NCBI GenBank assembly: GCA_047967505.1
Contig: CM106538.1
Direction: 5' to 3' (one strand)
Length of the DNA stretch: 64,000 nt
DNA from: Dipteris shenzhenensis
Taxonomy: Eukaryota; Polypodiophyta; Polypodiopsida; Gleicheniales
Under the pieces are notes generated by a model. It had not been told where the DNA came from. It ran no database searches and worked only from the letters and a program-made list of their open reading frames with translations. Each line of letters starts with the position of its first letter. The first letter of the stretch is position 1. Made by a program: the position numbers and the translations under genes. Below are positions 42,366-54,780 of this stretch, piece after piece.

Positions 42366-43231
42366 TCAAAAGGCATAGTCCTTGTCTTCTACCACAAAGT
42401 TTGATTCTTCATTTGTCGATGGAGTTCTCTCTTCAACTAGATTTGTCATATTTTTCTTCTTCTCATTACAAAACTTCTCTGAATGATTGTTCTTGCCACA
42501 ATAAGTGCAAGGGTTGATTTTATAACAATCCTTCTCAAGATGATTATTTTTCCCACAATGCTTGCATGCCTTGTACTTGCTCTTTAATGAAAACTTTACT
42601 GCAAGTGCCTCTGTGTGCACTTTACCCATTCTTGAAGTGTTCTTTCTTTCCTCCTCTTGGAAAGCACTGATAATGCACTCCAGTGTGGGTTGGGGAAGAT
42701 TCTTCAAAGTAGTCACAACATAATCATAGTCTTGAGGCATACTGTTCAAGAGCACAGTCATAGCATCATCTTCAATAACTGGAGAGTTGATTGAGGCCAT
42801 TTGTGTCATAAGACTTCTCAAAGTATTAACATGAGCTGCAACATTGTCTCCATCCATCTTAAGTTCAAAGAACCTAATTTTCAAATTCAATTTAGAAGTA
42901 TGAGAGCTAGCACCAAATAATACATCTAACTTATGCCATGACTCAAAAGGGGATTCCAAATCTGAAATGTGATGCACATAATCATCTCCCAAACCTAATG
43001 CAATTATTGCATAAGCTTTCTCTATCCTTTTAGCATCTGCAGGTGTAGTTGAAGAAGAGTCACTTGCCTTCCCTTTACCTTTGGTTGTGGCTGATTCACC
43101 TTCTTGAGATGATTGAGTCCCTGACTTGACCAAGTCCCACAAATTCTCTTTCATAAGCACAAACTTGATCTTCATTTGCCAAGTGTGTGAAAGCCTTGGC
43201 CATTGAACTTGCCAATCTTAAAGGTAGCCAT
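42366..43231 (-). pseudogene. Copia element E gag with two zinc knuckles
   Basis: UBN2-type gag: the start M-A-T-F-K-I-G-K-F-N-G (43231) is separated from the rest by a two-base insertion (tttcacacactt near 43190), after which M-K-I-K-F-V-L-M-K-E-N-L-W-D-L-V begins an open frame of 269 codons. Two CCHC knuckles follow in series, C-K-H-C-G-K-N-N-H-L-E-K-D-C and C-T-Y-C-G-K-N-N-H-S-E-K-F-C. The stop is at 42366. No protease or pol of the same element follows; text runs into copia D. Confidence 0.9.
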
Positions 43232-44154
43232 GAGAGGGTCTTATCTTTATCACGCAATGTCTACTCTCTTACAAAATGACTAATCTTGTTGAAGAAAGAA
43301 ATCTCCCTCACCATATAAATGTAGATTGCTAGAGATAAACTCAGAAAAGCCTAGTTATTTAGCATATGCATACCTAGTTGGCTTCTCCCAAAGCTTTTTA
43401 GCCGGGGTCTTCTTGAACTTTATCCTTCTTGTAGTCTTCTTCAAGTGCTTAGCATTGGAAGAGCATTGAGAGCTTGGCATTTTGACAAGAGATCAATCCC
43501 AACTGAGCTTCAAACTGAAATTGCATTCTCTAAACTGTAGTTTAGCACCACTTCATACCTCAAGCATCATCTTAGCATTTACTTTAGCATCAAATTTCAA
43601 AAAATTGTAAAAAATGCTTGCAAGAAAACAGAGTTACTTGGAGGCTTGATATGTCACTCCACATAACTTCAAATTTGGGAGTTTGTGAGTTGGAATGAAG
43701 TCTTTATGTTAGAGAGTAAGCATAGCAGAGGAGGGGCGAAAAAGTGTGCCACATTGGTCACGCCAAAGTCGACTGTTCTTTTGCTAAATTCTCTATAACC
43801 ACTAGACCATATGGGCTCATATTTCACCCAGCAGTAGCAAGCTCTAGGCATTGCCTAACTTGTGCTTGAAGGGTAGGTCATTATCTGCTCTGTAGACACA
43901 CAATTTAGCTAGCAGTCAACGCATAGAGTTCGGGTTGGCATGGGCGACAGAGATAACATCATGGAGAATGCTTTGAGCCAAAGGTGCACCCTAGGGGGTC
44001 GAAGCTTCAGTTAAGAGGTTTTGGCAAATGGCGCAAGGGATGAAGAGGATGGAGCTTAGCAAATTTTGAAGAGAAAGGAAGAGAGAGCTTCAAAAATGGA
44101 GGTGGTGGAGAAGATGATCAGGTGGCACCTTCAAAGTGGATTCTCTAGAACTTA

Positions 44155-44171
44155 TAAGCTTTGATACCAAA
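44155..44171 (-). promoter_or_regulatory. Primer binding site of copia E (probable)
   Basis: The minus strand reads TTTGGTATCAAAGC just inside the LTR, one base from TGGTATCAGAGC. Confidence 0.7.
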
Positions 44172-44438
44172 TTAAGAGGTGAGTGGGATAGAAGAGGTGC
44201 ATAATGACACAAAGAGAGAGCTCAAGTGAGGCAAAATCAAAGTGTATTGAAATAAAGGAATTATAGAGTGGAGAGGAAGGTGTCCTAGATCATAAGCACC
44301 TCCCCTACATCAGTGGCAATAAGCCCCTACATCATAAGAACTGGCTAAATCAAAGGAACCTCCCATGTGGGGGCCTTTGTACTTACATCATCACTTATGT
44401 CATGGTCTAGACACCTCATAGCACTAGGTGTGCTTCTA

Positions 44439-44480
<42 letters not shown>

Positions 44481-44540
44481 GACTCCCCTAGATGCACACA
44501 TGCACCTTAGAGCAAGCCCTTAATGACATTTATCCCAACA
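44172..44540 (-). repeat. 5' LTR of copia E (probable)
   Basis: On the minus strand it begins TGTTGGGATAAATGTCATT at 44540, a common start for copia LTRs, and ends just before a primer-like site. It contains an (AC)n tract. The inner edge does not show a clear CA, so the boundary is approximate. No 3' LTR was found. Confidence 0.65.
44441..44477. repeat. (AC)18 microsatellite
   Basis: Perfect alternating AC tract of 37 bp inside the copia E LTR. Confidence 0.97.
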
Positions 44541-46480
44541 CATTCGGTATTTCCTTGTGCCGTAATTGGAGTTGTCTAGCTTAGCAGATGCCTCTAGATT
44601 GAGGTTGCTAGTCGTAGACATGGTGCAAGAAATGCACTCAAATTGTCTGTGAAATCACTGTTTGAATCAATTGCAAAACACTGTATCAACTAAAATCTGA
44701 ACTGTCGGTGAAGATATTATTGCAATATATAATCCAATCTGTTACAAGGCTTGTGGCAAATGATGTCACAAATAGCCAAGAGGCTTTAAAAGGTTTGAAT
44801 AAAGTGAACAATGTCGGAAAATAGGCAAATAGGCTAAATGATGGCATGTGTGTGTGAAATCAAATCATGTGCTATCTGCTCTGTGATTTGTCAATCAATA
44901 TCTCTAAACACTCTGAAATCTGCTCACTAAATTGACGAACGTCAGGTTTCAGGTAATGCGATGATGCGAAATTGCATGTGAGCGCTGGGAGGACTGACTC
45001 CGAGTAGGAACTATTTTAGGAATTTTTCGGCATGGCTTCGATAAGCCGCTTTGGATTTCTCTCCGGTATGGATGATCTAATCTACTCTGAACTAGATCTA
45101 GACCAATTGTCGAGCGATGAAAAAGCAACACATAATTCATTTTCTTTGTTCGGTTGGGGTCAAATGCGTCGATGTAGAGGTTGATGTGCGTGAAGGAAGC
45201 GGATTTGTCGGCGAGGCTCAAAAGTGAGTGATACTTGCATCAAAATATGCGCGTCATGTGACGAGTCCGTAGAGCATAAAAAATTGAGCAATTTTTCTTT
45301 TTGGAGCGCCCTCAAATTCTTCGTGGATCAAGAGATACGGCTTGATCTAGGTGGAGGGGCAAAAAGGGTGCAAATGAGGTGGTAGGTGGGTTCACATGCA
45401 ATGTGAACAGTGTGCCTGTAGAGGGGTCAAAGTGCCTGGCAAGGGACAGTGCTGAGCTGGACACTACTGATGTGGTTGGATAGTCCACGTGGTAGCTTTG
45501 ACTTAGTCAATGATGATGTGGCACTTTGACTTGGTCAACAAATGATGTGGCACTTTGACTTGGTCAACGAATGATGTGGCATGCTAATGGGATTGTTGAT
45601 GTGTCAGACGATGATTACGTGACTTGATGACATGTCACTAGATAAGGTTGATATGGCAGGCGCTAGTTGGTGATGATGTGGACCCTATGGATACGTTGCC
45701 ACGTGTCACAAGGTAGACCTTACATGCTATGATGACATGGTCGATAGGAGGGCCACGTGTCACAATTGTGGCCAGTCCTTGGGATGGTTGGGTGACCGGC
45801 CATGTGTCACCATAGTGAGCCCCCCTTGCTGGAATCTTAGAGATGTTGTCGGAACCTCCTGGAGATTTCGTTGACGGGCATCTTTCTGTTGCAGCTACAG
45901 CTCGTCACTGGAGCTTGCCTTTGTTGCGTGTTGGAGTCCATCGGGTGAAGAAGGCTTTTCCATCAGCTGTCTGTGGAGTGGTGGAGGCTCTGGTGTACGT
46001 AGATGCTGGCCGGGTGTGTAAGCGTTGTTTGGAGGTTCGAGTTGAGGACGAAGGGTAGCGCGTGTGCTGGAGAGGCGATGCAAACCGTGGAGCCAACAGA
46101 AGTTCAAAGAGCCTGTTGCATGCAGATGGAGGTAGTCAGGCAAAAGCGGGTGGATGAGCATTAGAGGCAACTGCATGGGCTACGTGGCAGATGAGCGCCG
46201 TGGAGCGTTTGACAGTGGCTCGAGAGGCTACGTCTAGGTCACCGATGGAGGTGTGGAGTAGAGTTGTAGGAAACAAGTCGCGGGTCTTTGTATTGCAGTC
46301 CCGTTCGTTGAAGGCCCGTTGTTTTGGATCAGCCCGTTGCTTTGGACGCTGCTCGCTTGTCAGGCTTGATGGCGTGGCAGCTTTGAGCTGCTGGAGCTCG
46401 TGCAACGCCTCCCTTTATTTGACAGTCTACACACTGCTAACTAGCCCACAAATCAATGTGAACTAACATACAGTAATTGC
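44541..46480. other. Non-coding region related to the interior of the 13.5-kb LTR element
   Basis: Around 45270-45345 the text (gagcaatttttctttttggagc, then agatacggcttg) resembles 14255-14325 inside the non-autonomous LTR element, including spacing. Further similar wording continues downstream. No open frame shows a known domain. It may be another, older member of that non-autonomous group. LTR ends were not found. Confidence 0.5.
45497..45582. repeat. Three ~29-bp tandem repeats
   Basis: Units start at 45497, 45525 and 45554, each reading tttgacttggtcaacga-atgatgtggca with small changes. Confidence 0.9.
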
Positions 46481-47280
46481 AGGCCAGTCCCACAGTTAAT
46501 TGCAAACCAGTTGACAGCGAATAAGCATCTAGGTACATAACAAGTGGCTTCACCCACTTTGCCTTGATAAGAAAAACAACGTGTCACATATCTGTCAATA
46601 TGTTTCTTTATCTTTTGACAAAAAAAATCACGTTTTACGATTTCATGTCTTCTTGACACCTATATTTAACAGTGCAACACCAAGTCACGCCTTCATCCCC
46701 AGCTTCCACAATATCTGTCATTCCTTGGAGCTATTTATATACTCACTATGTGGCCGCATTTAATGTCAAATACCAAACAATCGACAAGAACAAGAGGAAC
46801 AATGCCTTGTTAACACAAAAGCATATTTTGAAGAAGATGGAGGACATGTCAAAGCGACCATACGATGGTGGACTATTTGATTCAACATGTTGTCATTGTG
46901 GCAACTTTGAAAGAATGCCACGATGTGTGGTGCATGTGCCTGGTGTGTGAAAAACTTCAAACCAACCTGACCAAGGCGTGTAGAAGGCAGAAGCATATAT
47001 AAAGATGAAATATGTGCACTTAAAAATCATTTAATCAAACATCCAACATGTAATCGAACAATGAAAGGAGGATTCGAGGATCGATCCAGATGCCCCACAA
47101 CATGTAAATGGCATCAAGCCCTGGCCACTTGTAGAGATGACAGAGATGCACCCAAGCCAACGTTGGTCACTTTTCCAGATATGTGCTGTGTCACAGAATA
47201 GTATCTAGCGGTGGATGTAGCTGGCCTTGAACTGTGGCAGAAGCCTTTTGGATATATCTTGTTTTGTTACTCATAATATT
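46481..47280. other. Region downstream of the PPR gene
   Basis: No known domain is visible. It would hold the 3' untranslated region of the PPR gene. A splice-donor-like AG|GTGAAA at the end of the PPR frame (47284) means an additional 3' exon here is possible, but no E/DYW motif was seen. Confidence 0.5.
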
Positions 47281-49923
47281 TCACCTGGCAGCTTCAACAA
47301 AGATGTTTGACAGATTCACATATGGCACATGATTTGCAGGATCCAATTCAAACACATGGTTTGCAGCACGTTGTCCTTGTTTGACATTAGTCTGATATCT
47401 GCATGCACCAAGAACAGACAAAAATGAAATGGCTGTAGGTTGAAAAGGCATTTCCTCAGTTAAAGCTTCAGCCTCATTCACATGTCCTGCCCTCCCTAAT
47501 ATGTTGATCATGCAAATATAGTGATCAATGGTAGGTAAGATGCCATAATCATGTTTCATCGAAGCAAAACAGCAACGACCCTCTTCTACCAAACCAGCAT
47601 GGCTACAAGCACCTAGTATACTGACAAAAGTGACCTTGTCTGGTATTATTTTTTCTCTTTGCATTGAGTCAAAAAGGTTGAGGACCTCCTTTCCCAGCCC
47701 ATGCTGGGCATGCACTGCAATGATTGCATTCCATGAAACTCTATTCCGTGTAGGCATATTGTCAAACATCTTCCTGGCACCTCCAAGGCTGCCACATTTG
47801 CCGTACATGGTGACAAGGGCAGTCCCTACTACAACATCAAGCTCAAATCCACTGAAATAGATACAGGCATGGACCCGCTCACCTTCCACTAATGCTGCAT
47901 GGCTTGCACATGCATCTAGAATGCTGACAAAAGTGATCTTGTCTGGCATCACTCCCTTTTGTTGCATTTGCTCATAAAGTTCAAGGGCCTTACTGGTCTG
48001 TCTATGCCAGGAATAGACTGAAATCATGATATTCCATGACGCTACATGCCACTCTGGCATTTTGTCATGTACCCTCTGAGCATCTACCAGGCTACCACAT
48101 CTGCCATACATACTGATAAGTGCAGTCCCTGTGACGACATCTGTTTCTAATCCCTTCTTTACCATATAGGCGTGCACCCACACCCCAGCATATAACGCTG
48201 AATCACAGGCGCATGCATGAAGTATGGTCATGAAGGTGACCCCATCTGGGATAGTCCCATCGTCCTGCATCTGATGAAAAAGTTGAAGAGCCTCCTGGAT
48301 GAGCCCATGCTGAGCATATACTGCAATCATGGAATTCCACAAAACCACATCTCGCTCAGGCATTTTGTCAAACAACCTTTCTGCATCTTCCAAGCTTCCA
48401 CATTTCAAATACATATTGATGAGGGCAGTGTTTACAACCATATCTATCTCCAACCCACTGTCAATGATGACAGCATGCAGACACTTGCCGTCATCCAGTG
48501 CAGCATGACTTGAAAATGTGTTCAGAAGACTGAGGAATGTGACCTTATTCGGAGATATTCCAGATTGCAGCATCTTGACAAAGAGGTAGTGAGTCTCCTT
48601 GCCATAGCCCTGCTGGGCATAAATGGCAATAACTGCAGTCCAAGAAACCACATTCTTCTCAGGCATTCTGTCAAACACCTTACGTGCCTCCCCCAAGCTG
48701 CCACATTTTCCGTACATGTTGATAAGAGCATTCGACAAAGAAACATCTGACTGGAGTCTGCTGTCCAGAATACACTTGTGTATTTGCTCACCTTCAGCTA
48801 GCATTCCACCACTGGCACATGCGGTAAGGCAGCTGACATAGGTGGACTTGTTTGGCTGTACTCCCTTCCCTTGCATTTGATTAAAGACTTGGATGGCTTT
48901 TTTGCCCTGCCCATGCTGAGCATAAACTGCAATCATGGCATTCCATGCAATCTTATCCCGCTCAGGCATCTTATTAAATGTTGCCCATGCATTCTCCAGG
49001 CTGCCACACTTGCCATACATGTTAACAAGGGCAGTCTCCACCACCACGTCAGGTACAAATTCTGTTACAAGGACACGGGCATGAATCTGCTTGCCTTGAG
49101 ATAGTAAGTCTTGGCTGGCACATGCATCCAGGACACTTACAAAAGTGACCTTATTTGGCATTATTCCCTCACCTTGCATTTGGTCAAATAGTCTCAAGGC
49201 TGTCATTTCCTGGCCATGTTGAGCAAAAACTGCAATCATTGCAGTCCATGCCACCACATCATGCTCGTGCATTGTCTCAAAGATTTCTGATGCACCCTTC
49301 ACACTCCCACACTTGCCATACATATGAATAAAGCTGCTCCCCATGTTGACATCCAGCCTACATCCTTCTACGATACGTGCATGTGTTCGCTGACCATCAG
49401 CAAGTGCTGCCTGGCTGACGAATGCAGCAAGAACAACAATAAAAGTAACTTTATTTGGTGCTATTCCTTCCTCTTGCATTTGGTGAAAGAGCTGGACAGC
49501 CACCTGGTGGAACCCTTGTCGGGCCTGTTCTCTTATAAGTGAATTCCATGAGGCAACCTCCTTAAATTGCATCTTGGAAAACGATTCCATTGCGTTCACC
49601 AAAGCTCCACACCTACTATACATTTGCACAACTCGGCTCCCTAAAAAAGAATTTTTCTCAAGTCCAATTCTGATGATGTGCTCATGCACACGCTTGCCAT
49701 CCAACAAGGCCTTTGTATTGCTACACCACCACAGTAGACAAGCGTAAGTAGCAGAATCAATCCGACCACCAGTCCTATCCATCCTATCCAAAGCATCCGT
49801 CTGATTCCAGTTCTTTAAATGTGTGTCTTCAACAGTACGTCTTATGGTCCCCGAAAAATTGCTATACGATAACCTGTAATTCAGAGCTTCCTTCGATCCC
49901 AATAGCATTCCTTCTAACGTCAT
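47281..49923 (-). CDS. PLS-class pentatricopeptide repeat protein (880 aa)
   Basis: An organelle RNA-binding protein, expected to act in mitochondrial or plastid RNA editing or processing. The single open frame holds about 22 PPR motifs in P-L-S triplets of ~100 residues. The repeating landmarks are (N/D)K-V-T-F-x-S-x-L-x-A-C, H-A-R/C, N-M-Y-G-K-C-G-S-L, F-D-K-M-P-E-R and W-N-A-M-I-A-V-Y-A-Q-H-G. The end shows the typical L2/S2 and E-type start (I-D-H-Y-I-C-M-I-N-I-L-G-R-A-G, G-A-C-R-Y, A-A-N-H-V-F-E-L-D-P, Y-V-N-L-S-N-I-F). It then stops inside the E domain, with no E+ or DYW. The ATG at 49923 is the first after an in-frame TGA about 24 bases upstream. Residues 1-55 could hold a targeting peptide. 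The abrupt end at a donor-like AG|GTGAAA leaves open an unseen 3' exon. The lack of any disruption over 2.6 kb argues for a working gene. Confidence 0.93.
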   Translation of the reverse strand: MTLEGMLLGSKEALNYRLSYSNFSGTIRRTVEDTHLKNWNQTDALDRMDRTGGRIDSATYACLLWWCSNTKALLDGKRVHEHIIRIGLEKNSFLGSRVVQMYSRCGALVNAMESFSKMQFKEVASWNSLIREQARQGFHQVAVQLFHQMQEEGIAPNKVTFIVVLAAFVSQAALADGQRTHARIVEGCRLDVNMGSSFIHMYGKCGSVKGASEIFETMHEHDVVAWTAMIAVFAQHGQEMTALRLFDQMQGEGIMPNKVTFVSVLDACASQDLLSQGKQIHARVLVTEFVPDVVVETALVNMYGKCGSLENAWATFNKMPERDKIAWNAMIAVYAQHGQGKKAIQVFNQMQGKGVQPNKSTYVSCLTACASGGMLAEGEQIHKCILDSRLQSDVSLSNALINMYGKCGSLGEARKVFDRMPEKNVVSWTAVIAIYAQQGYGKETHYLFVKMLQSGISPNKVTFLSLLNTFSSHAALDDGKCLHAVIIDSGLEIDMVVNTALINMYLKCGSLEDAERLFDKMPERDVVLWNSMIAVYAQHGLIQEALQLFHQMQDDGTIPDGVTFMTILHACACDSALYAGVWVHAYMVKKGLETDVVTGTALISMYGRCGSLVDAQRVHDKMPEWHVASWNIMISVYSWHRQTSKALELYEQMQQKGVMPDKITFVSILDACASHAALVEGERVHACIYFSGFELDVVVGTALVTMYGKCGSLGGARKMFDNMPTRNRVSWNAIIAVHAQHGLGKEVLNLFDSMQREKIIPDKVTFVSILGACSHAGLVEEGRCCFASMKHDYGILPTIDHYICMINILGRAGHVNEAEALTEEMPFQPTAISFLSVLGACRYQTNVKQGQRAANHVFELDPANHVPYVNLSNIFVEAAR

Positions 49924-50954
49924 CCGCCCTTCCAGAAATTTGATTCAATCCGTTCATCGAGCATTCGTGCCCAATGTTCGAGTAATGCTGTTCACACTGA
50001 TATTCAAAGATCCATGAAACCAAGCTGACACTCGTGCCTTCGTAATTTCTACAGAGAAACCCAGCCAATGCCTGCTAGTCACCTCAGCCACTTTATCCGT
50101 TCTAAGCAAAACTTTATTCTTCTTCCCCAAAGCTCTTGGCTATGGAAAACGCATAGAAGTCTGTGTTTCTGCAAGGAAGACAGCTTAGCCTTTCCTCTTG
50201 CAGCACTGATCATTCTCACAGATGATCGTGGAGCTGAAACGTGAAGACTTGTAATGTGGACTTAAAACAAGAGATCGCACCGAGGGGAAGGGTTCATCCC
50301 AGTGTTCGTAGAAAACATTTTTCTCAACAAATAAGGTTTTAAGAATTTGTTGATCTTTTAGCTTAATTATAACTAAATTGCCTAAAATTTTGCAGATTTT
50401 ACAAAATTGAGAAAATGTTTTTTACGGGTGAAAATGATAATGTTACAAGTTCATTGTATATGGTTTACAGGTTTTCGGTGAACACTGGTTCATCCTACTA
50501 GCTCATCCATTAGTTGTGCCTAATGACCAATTAGACTCCTTTGTTCCCTCGATGAGACCATGCAACATATAGAGATAGAGAGAAAGATCCTAAGGCACTT
50601 GGACAGCCTAGCTAATCCTTTTCCAGGATCAAAGCTTACCGGTGAGAATACTTTGCAAAAGCATTGGGAAAGAACACACAATAGCTTCTGCTGAAACTTT
50701 TGAAAACAAGATGAATGAGCTCAGTTACACACTGCCTGACGCCCGCCCAAGCGAGAGAATGGATGGGCGAGGGTTGGGTTACACACCAAGAGGACACGTC
50801 AAATAAAAGAAAGACTCCTCCATTTTTTACACAAGTAGCAGGACTCGTCTACGACGGATTAGAGACTCGCTCTGTTGGGTCTAAAAGTTGGGATGGTTTA
50901 AAGAAATAGAATATAATGTTTCATTTATAAATCTCAAGCTTTGAGAAATTTTAA

Positions 50955-50958
<4 letters not shown>

Positions 50959-50994
<36 letters not shown>
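50959..50994. repeat. (CT)18 microsatellite
   Basis: Perfect CT tract of about 36 bp; further CT-rich text continues to 51062 with interruptions. Confidence 0.95.
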
Positions 50995-51000
<6 letters not shown>

Positions 51001-51591
51001 CATCTCTCTCTAAAACACATGCGTGTGCATGTGTGCATACTCTCTCTCTTTCTCTCTCTCCCTATGCGTTAGCAGTGTGTCAGCTGCATTTACTCTCCCT
51101 AGCCAGCTGTATCTACTCGCCCTTCATGTGTGTGTGTGTGTGCATGCGTGCGTGCATGTGCGTCCCAATATTTGATCAATATTTTACATGATAGTTTTCT
51201 ACCCATTGAGAGTAGACCTATTTTTCCCAACCCTTTTTCCATATATAATAGTAGGAAACCATGTTAATACCCTTATACACATACTCGCATGTGTCATAAT
51301 GTATTTGAGCGATTGAAAGCGTCCAAATTGTTCAATTCACAAAAATTTGACTATGTAATTAAAAGAAAAATTTAACTATATTTCTCTTAAGGAAAAAAGA
51401 CCAAAAGCACATTGTTTTTAAAGACATCATGATAATAAGTATAATATTGATTTTTCAAACAATAGTAAAAAAACACTTAATTAAAGGAATAACTTTGCCT
51501 ATTCAAACTTTACTTAGTGCCTTACATGTTTAAAAATTCTTACCTTACCCTTTAATGATCACCCAACCTAAATCTAGGTTTGATTATGTTT

Positions 51592-52044
51592 ACATTACGC
51601 TATATAAATACCACATGCTCTAAGCTTACCTTAATGTACTTGATTCAACACTATCTTTAAGAACTCAAATATAAATATGTTTACATTAGAAAGGTATGAC
51701 GCTACTTGTTCAATGCCACAAATCATAGTACATTTATCCCCACGATGCATGCCACCAAAACCCCATATGACACCGCTAGCCAATGCTTGTGCTTAGGGTC
51801 AAAAATGTTTACACTACCTTATATAAATACCACACAGTCTAAGCTTACCTAAATGTACTTGAATTACATTGGACACTATCTTTAAGAACTCAAATATAAA
51901 TATGTTTACATTACAAAGGTATGTCTCAACCCATCGTAGATATGTGATGCTACTTGTTCAATGCCACAAAGCATAGCACATTTATCCCCATGATGCATGC
52001 CACCAAAACCCCATATGACATCGCTAGCCAGTGCTTGTGCTTGA
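51592..52044. repeat. ~220-bp imperfect tandem duplication
   Basis: Copy 1 runs from tttacattacgctatataaatacc (51589) to about 51800; copy 2 runs from tttacactaccttatataaatacc (51808) to about 52044. Both contain aagaactcaaatataaatatg and ccaccaaaaccccatatgaca. Copy 2 has about 20 extra bases. Confidence 0.88.
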
Positions 52045-52422
52045 TCATCACTAGTTGGTACCTCTCAAAGTATTGTTGCAAATTTGCTTTGGTTAAGATC
52101 CTTGCAAGATTCCCAAGATGATGTATAGGTAAATGACACCTTCTTTGATGCACATATAGTCTCAAGGAACTTGTTTGTTCTATGCAAATCGAAAAGCCAT
52201 CATTACTTGAACATTGTGCATAAAATTTAAGGAAAGGATCAAGCAGAGGTTGATCTTACAATCCACCGAACCAGAAATATTGTAAGCTTGTTGACCAACT
52301 ATCTTGTCCTTGACTGTGCAAATCATTAGATCAACCCTCACTCTAATAGCCCACTTTGAAGCAGCACTTCGAGGCTCTCGTCAATCAAAGCGCAAAATGC
52401 TTGTCCTCATATATCATATTTA

Positions 52423-52621
52423 TGTCAAGCGAGCTGCTATAAGAGCTACCTTTGTGTAGCGCTAAGAGAGGCCTTGGCGAGGCCTCTCTTCTCTCTCTCT
52501 CTCTCTCTCTCTCAACATTCAATATATAAAGAGAGATTGCTTGTAAACATTCAATCATTAATAAAATGCATATTTTTGGGTTTTCTTTGTTTGTCTTCTA
52601 TGTTCTCACACTAGTTTAACA
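52423..52621 (+). repeat. 5' LTR of copia F (probable)
   Basis: It starts TGTCAAGCGAGC and ends TTTAACA, followed at 52622 by TGGTATTAGAGC, a primer-site match with one change. It contains a (CT)n tract (52488-52514) and a TATA-like tatataaag near 52525. No partner LTR was found in the window. Confidence 0.6.
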
Positions 52622-53499
52622 TGGTATTAGAGCATTTCTATCTTTGCAAGCCTTGATTGCTCTTGATTGCTCCTACCTTCACAAGTCTTGATCAATCTTG
52701 ATTGCTCCTACCTTCACAAAGTCTTGATCGATCTTTTCAACACAGTTGACTTCAATATTTTAAAGGCACTTCAAAACTCCTCAAGTAGATTATACTCTAA
52801 AGCATTGACATGAACGAGTCCAACATCTCAGATCACTATAAATCACCCAACAGCTTCCATCTTTGAGGTTCCATCATTACTGCACAAGGGCGACACCTGT
52901 TCTTGGTCTTGTAAGTCCGATCGGAAGTTCAACTCTTCTTCTAAGATGCGATCCGTGTATGGTGTTAAATAATGACAAGTTTGATTGGGGATCATCCAAA
53001 CAATCCCAACCTAAGCAATCTAGCTTTTGAAGCTTAATGGTAAATTAGAGTATATAAGAGGTGCTAGAGTGAATACTTTAATGCACTTTGCTACATACAG
53101 GTTTGAAGAAATATGAACTTGATTGATTTCACTTTAAATTCAGATGGGGCTTCACCCTAAAAGCTAATTTCCATTACTAAAGGTTGAGATACTATTTCCA
53201 TCAAAGTTGTATGCGGACCAGCCTTCAATCACATACTTCAATCACATAGTAGTCACCATTATGCTGGTTTTAAGTGCAAGGTCTCTCCTTGCAATACCAA
53301 TAGTATGTGTGACATTGACAATTGGGTTTTAAATCCTAGTTTGCTATACGGAATCCCAAGTTGCAATTTACCTATCTTCAAAGTCTAATATTAACAATGA
53401 CTTTAGAGTTATTACCTTGTTAATTGCAATTTAAGTTATTAACCCTTTAGAATTGGAAAGTACATAAAGTGTATTGGTATTTCTTTTTACAAGAAAAAT

Positions 53500-54780
53500 G
53501 CAATGGCAAAGCAACACACCATCTCTTTCAAAGGTCTCACTGGGAGAAAAACTTTGTACATGTTCCAAGGGACCATATATTGTGCATGGAAGACAAAGAT
53601 GAAGTGGGTCCTTCAAAGTGACAAGCCTTTAAACATTATTAAATTCAAAATTCACCATCCTGTACATCCAATTAATGAAAATGAAGATCCAATTGGAGCC
53701 AAAGAAATTTACACTGCATGGATAAAAGTGGCTACAGAGTGGGATGACAAAGATCAAGCCACTTAAGGCTTAATTTTATATTCTTTGAAAGATTCAATAT
53801 TAATGGATTTTGAAAGTTTAGAGCAGTCACATGAGGTTTGGGATTATTTAAGAAAAAACATTCCTTAAAAGACCTACTCAAGAAGTGCTTCATCTTTGAA
53901 ATTCTCTTTCTAATTTAGATTATAAGATTACTAATTCTTTTGAAGAGCACATTGAAAACTTCAAGTCTATTTTGAAGTAGATGTCTACTATAGGTGCTCT
54001 TGTTCTGAAGGATAAACACATTGCTGATGCTTTTAGAGACTATGAAAGCATTAGAATTCAATACAATTGTTACAGTATTGGAAATAAAGATAATGAAAAT
54101 TTTGAAGGAGTATGTGATTCTTGAAGGATGTTACTCGCAAACTCAAAGAAACGGTACACCTTGAAGAGAAAGCATTGGTTGTGAGTAAAAAATGTTTGTT
54201 TAACTCTTTCTCAAATAATGAGCAAGTTTTATACGTAACACCTAAGTACTTTTGTGATTTTAATATTATAGATGCGGATATTATCAAGCTAGGTAGAAAC
54301 CAAGCTTTTGGTAATTGTCAAGATGGTCATGGAAACCAAGCTTTTGTAAATTAAGCTAGTCGACATGGAGACCAAGCTTTTGAAAATTATCAAGTTGGTT
54401 GTGGAAACCAAACTTTTGGAAATTATCAAACTGATTGTGGAAACCATGCTAGATGCACTTAAATAAATTTATAATGTATGATTTTTATGGAAATCCTAGC
54501 CATGATGAAGATTCTTGTTACTGCAAAATATATATCAAGTTGAAGGCCACTCATGATGCTCGCAATAATGCTTATCTCATTCATGAGAATAGTGATGGTA
54601 ATAATTCCAAAAGAGAGGAACTTCATAATGTGACTACTTCTTGTGAATATGATTACATGGCAAAGAATAAAATTTCTTTAACAGTGGATTTTGGAGCTAC
54701 TTAACATATGACACAACACCATCAATGGCTGGCCAATTTTTGTTTGCTTCAAGTGAGAAAGCTTGTTTAATTCTTCCTAT
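53500..54780 (+). pseudogene. Copia F gag and protease start, decayed
   Basis: Gag text: an open piece with A-W-K-T-K-M-K-W-V-L, then L-E-Q-S-H-E-V-W-D-Y-L (53820) and, across frame changes, E-E-H-I-E-N-F-K-S-I-L-K-x-M-S-T-I-G-A (53945-54000). Later L-K-D-V-T-R-K-L-K-E-T and, near 54680, V-D-F-G-A-T-x-H-M-T: the protease D-S-G changed to D-F-G, with a stop. No pol follows. Confidence 0.7.

Larger units (their letters stand above)
49924..52422. other. Upstream of PPR gene; AT-rich with microsatellites and one duplication
   Basis: No gene is supported. It contains the PPR 5' region (49924-50300), a (CT)n tract, a GT/GC tract and a ~220-bp duplication, listed separately. Confidence 0.6.

Noticed and set aside
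44441-50994. CRISPR-like arrays (regular short repeats)
   Set aside because: The regular repeats here are dinucleotide microsatellites and short tandem duplications without unique spacers, in a plant nuclear context.
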